DNA of 29,119 nucleotides from Pigoraptor vietnamica (Eukaryota; Opisthokonta; Filasterea), in contig CALSCQ010002476.1 in the NCBI GenBank assembly GCA_943704525.1, positions 1 to 29,119 of the forward strand, written 5' to 3'. Under the pieces are notes generated by a model, which was not told the origin of the DNA, did no database searches, and worked only from the letters and a program-made list of their open reading frames with translations. The position numbers were made by a program, and so were the translations under genes. How positions within the stretch are numbered: position 1 is the stretch's first letter; every line of letters starts with the position of its first letter. Positions 27,458 through 29,119 of this stretch are shown here, piece by piece.

Positions 27458-28511
27458 ATTAATATAGGTCTCGCTGTAGACTTTGTCGTCTGAAATTGAC
27501 TTTGTCGTCAGAATTGATCTGGGTTTGAGTGCGAATATCCCCTTGTATTTTCGTGTTCAGAATTTACGCAAATAAGTTGGCACTTCGCCGCCTTCGCGCG
27601 AGCAATGCCCGTGTGACGCCACCCGGTGTGTATTAAAGTTTTTATTATTTATTTAAGTTTGCATTTGTCTCTGTCGTTTAAAATGTGTCCGGAATGTGAA
27701 CAATGTAGAATTTTCGTGGGCTGGTGTTTGGGCCGTTTGAAAAGATTGAGTCACGGATGACAGCTGGAAGAATTACTTTCCGGCCAACCGCGATGGCCAG
27801 ACTCCTCGAGGCGTCTACTGGATTGAGCTGATAGTGAACTTTTGCCCATGGCCGCCGGTGCGGCCCATGCTGCGGGCAGCGGTGCTATATGAATTTCTCT
27901 TTTGCGCAACATGCTCCAACCGAATCGACTGGAAGTCGAAGCTCAGACAATACCTGCGCTGTGAGGGAGTAGCGTGTATTGTGGAATGCGCGCTGGGATC
28001 AGAAGGACTTTGCGAAAGGCGAAGAGTGTGGAAAAAAAAACACTCACCCTTCGCGTTTGGCGCCATCACGTGCAAAAGGGCGTTTTCCTAATTTGGTTCA
28101 AACCCACAGGCCAATTTGCCGAAACATATGGGTTGATATTTCTTTATACAGAAATATAGATAAATTTTATACGTATATGGATAAAATGTCTTGATAAATA
28201 GACATATAAGGTTTTCTCGGCAGGTGGCACGCATCCACTCTGACAACAAACAGCCACATGTCCGTTCTTTCCCTCGCTTCACGCACGCACACGCACACAC
28301 ACACTCCCCCCGCATCCCTTCTCAGAAGAGAGAAGCGCGACGTCCTCTGCGTTGCTTTTTGCGGGGCATATCACCGTTTCGGAGCCGTTCTGTGGCTGTT
28401 GCACTCTGTCCGCCTCGGTAGGTGGCACATGTGCATCGAGGCGCATCATTGCAAAGCGACACAGTCTTACTCTGTCTTGGCAGTGATAACGCAGCGAGCG
28501 GGAGTGCGAAA
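27458..28511. other. AT-richer intergenic region
   Basis: Clearly lower GC than the rest of the window, with several A/T-rich patches (27633-27660, 28130-28210). A short direct repeat GACTTTGTCGTC occurs twice at 27479-27512. No convincing gene; ORFs at 27815-28091 on either strand lack coding character. Confidence 0.5.
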
Positions 28512-28725
28512 ATGCCGGCGGGGGTATGTGAGCCTCTTCACTGCCCCTCTTTGGAGACGCTATTGTGCGCGTGGATGTGCTAAAGCGAGTGTTTGTGTTT
28601 GGGACAATGTGCAGGGTGACAGTCGCACGGCAGTCATTACGAACAAAGCGTTCGAGGACGAGCAGGTGCGCGAACATGCACATGAGTATCGTTACTAGTG
28701 ACCATTACATGCCAAGTACTTACAT

Positions 28726-28768
<43 letters not shown>

Positions 28769-28891
28769 CGTGCGTGTGTGTGCGGTAGGGGCTGACGTCC
28801 AACTATGAGTCGGGCGGTTCCGGCCTGTCCAAGAGCGGCCCTTACAAGGCGAGCGGAAAGACGTTCGGAGATAAGGCGAATGACTTCTTCT
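28512..28891 (+). CDS. unrecognised protein, N-terminal part (runs off right edge)
   Basis: Three exons are proposed: 28512-28523 (M-P-A-G), 28615-28665 and 28789-28891. Donors are GTATGT, GTGCGC and GTAAGC; acceptors are GTGCAG and GGTAG; phases are 0, 0 and 1. The product reads MPAG-GDSRTAVITNKAFEDEQ, then a Gly/Ser/Lys-rich stretch (SNYESGGSGLSKSGPYKASG, KTFGDKANDFF). An alternative last donor after base 28900 gives the same phase. The first 12-nt exon is the least certain part. No further exon is visible in the last 220 nt, which are TG-rich intron. I do not recognise the family. The composition suggests a small soluble protein. Confidence 0.5.
28729..28765. repeat. (TG)18 microsatellite
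   Basis: A perfect TG run in the second intron of the right-edge gene, followed by imperfect TG/CG to 28782. Confidence 0.9.
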
Positions 28892-28928
28892 GTAAGCAGG
28901 GTGGGTGTTTTGCATTTGGCACAAGGCA

Positions 28929-29045
28929 TGTGTGTGTGCGTGTGTGTGTGCGTGTGCGTGTGTGTGTGTGTTGGTGTGTATTGGGTGGGGGCATGCAGGA
29001 GGGTTGATGGCATCTGTGTGCGCTGTGTGTATGTGTGCGTGCGTG
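28929..29045. repeat. imperfect TG/CG repeat
   Basis: Alternating TG with CG interruptions, densest at 28929-28980 and again at 29020-29045, within the last visible intron of the right-edge gene. Confidence 0.85.
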
Positions 29046-29119
29046 TGGCAACCATGCTAGGAAATGGGACACAAATCTAGACAATCAGGAGAATACAAAA
29101 CCTCAACGCCCCACGTGCA

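Overview
The window is nuclear DNA from a compact, GC-rich eukaryotic genome, most likely a free-living unicellular protist. About thirteen protein genes and two tRNAs fit in 29 kb. Nearly every gene is split by short introns (68 to about 380 nt, mostly GTG[C/A]G...YAG). The coding strand alternates, and tRNA-Thr genes with internal Pol III boxes and T-run terminators are present. The gene set (TMEM62-like, NUFIP1, XBP1/HAC1-like bZIP, PDX1/SNZ, HDHD5, COX6C-like, PTRH2, FBXW10-like) would suit an amoebozoan, a unicellular holozoan or a similar lineage. The sequence alone does not fix the species. All exon models below were built by hand from splice signals, phase agreement and family resemblance.

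Layout. 70-1031 (-): TMEM62-like metallophosphoesterase, running off the left edge. 1396-4258 (-): unrecognised 850-residue low-complexity protein. 5135-6458 (-): NUFIP1 homologue. 6459-6889: divergent promoter with two CArG boxes, TATA boxes on both strands and a TGACGTGG element. 6890-7828 (+): bZIP factor of XBP1/HAC1 type. 8150-8760 (-): small unknown protein. 8878-9153 (+): tRNA-Thr(AGT) and tRNA-Thr(CGT). 9384-10866 (+): PDX1, vitamin B6 synthesis. 11041-12787 (-): HDHD5-like mitochondrial HAD protein. 13642-19120 (+): unrecognised 1312-residue protein with three SUMO-interaction-like motifs and an apparent GC-AG intron. 19859-20225 (-): COX6C-like subunit. 20714-22167 (+): PTRH2. 22378-26478 (-): F-box/seven-blade WD40 protein like FBXW10. 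28512 to the right edge (+): start of an unrecognised gene. 26479-28511 is mostly non-coding, with one weak small ORF.

The main discovery is in the bZIP gene. In genomic frame it encodes a canonical bZIP followed by a hydrophobic tail. A second reading frame then carries an acidic C-terminus with good codon character. The two frames are connected exactly by removing 20 nt (7483-7502). Both ends of that segment lie in 7-nt CUGCAGN loops cut after the third base (CNG|CNG) and closed by 8-bp and 5-bp stems that abut without overlapping. This is the signature of IRE1-mediated unconventional splicing of XBP1/HAC1 mRNA. The promoter carries TGACGTGG, the XBP1 target sequence, which suggests positive feedback. 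The other genes are housekeeping functions (snoRNP assembly, translation quality control, mitochondrial subunits, PLP synthesis, ubiquitin ligation) with no evident operon-like relation.

Microsatellites, mostly (TG)n/(CA)n, and short minisatellites sit mainly inside introns.
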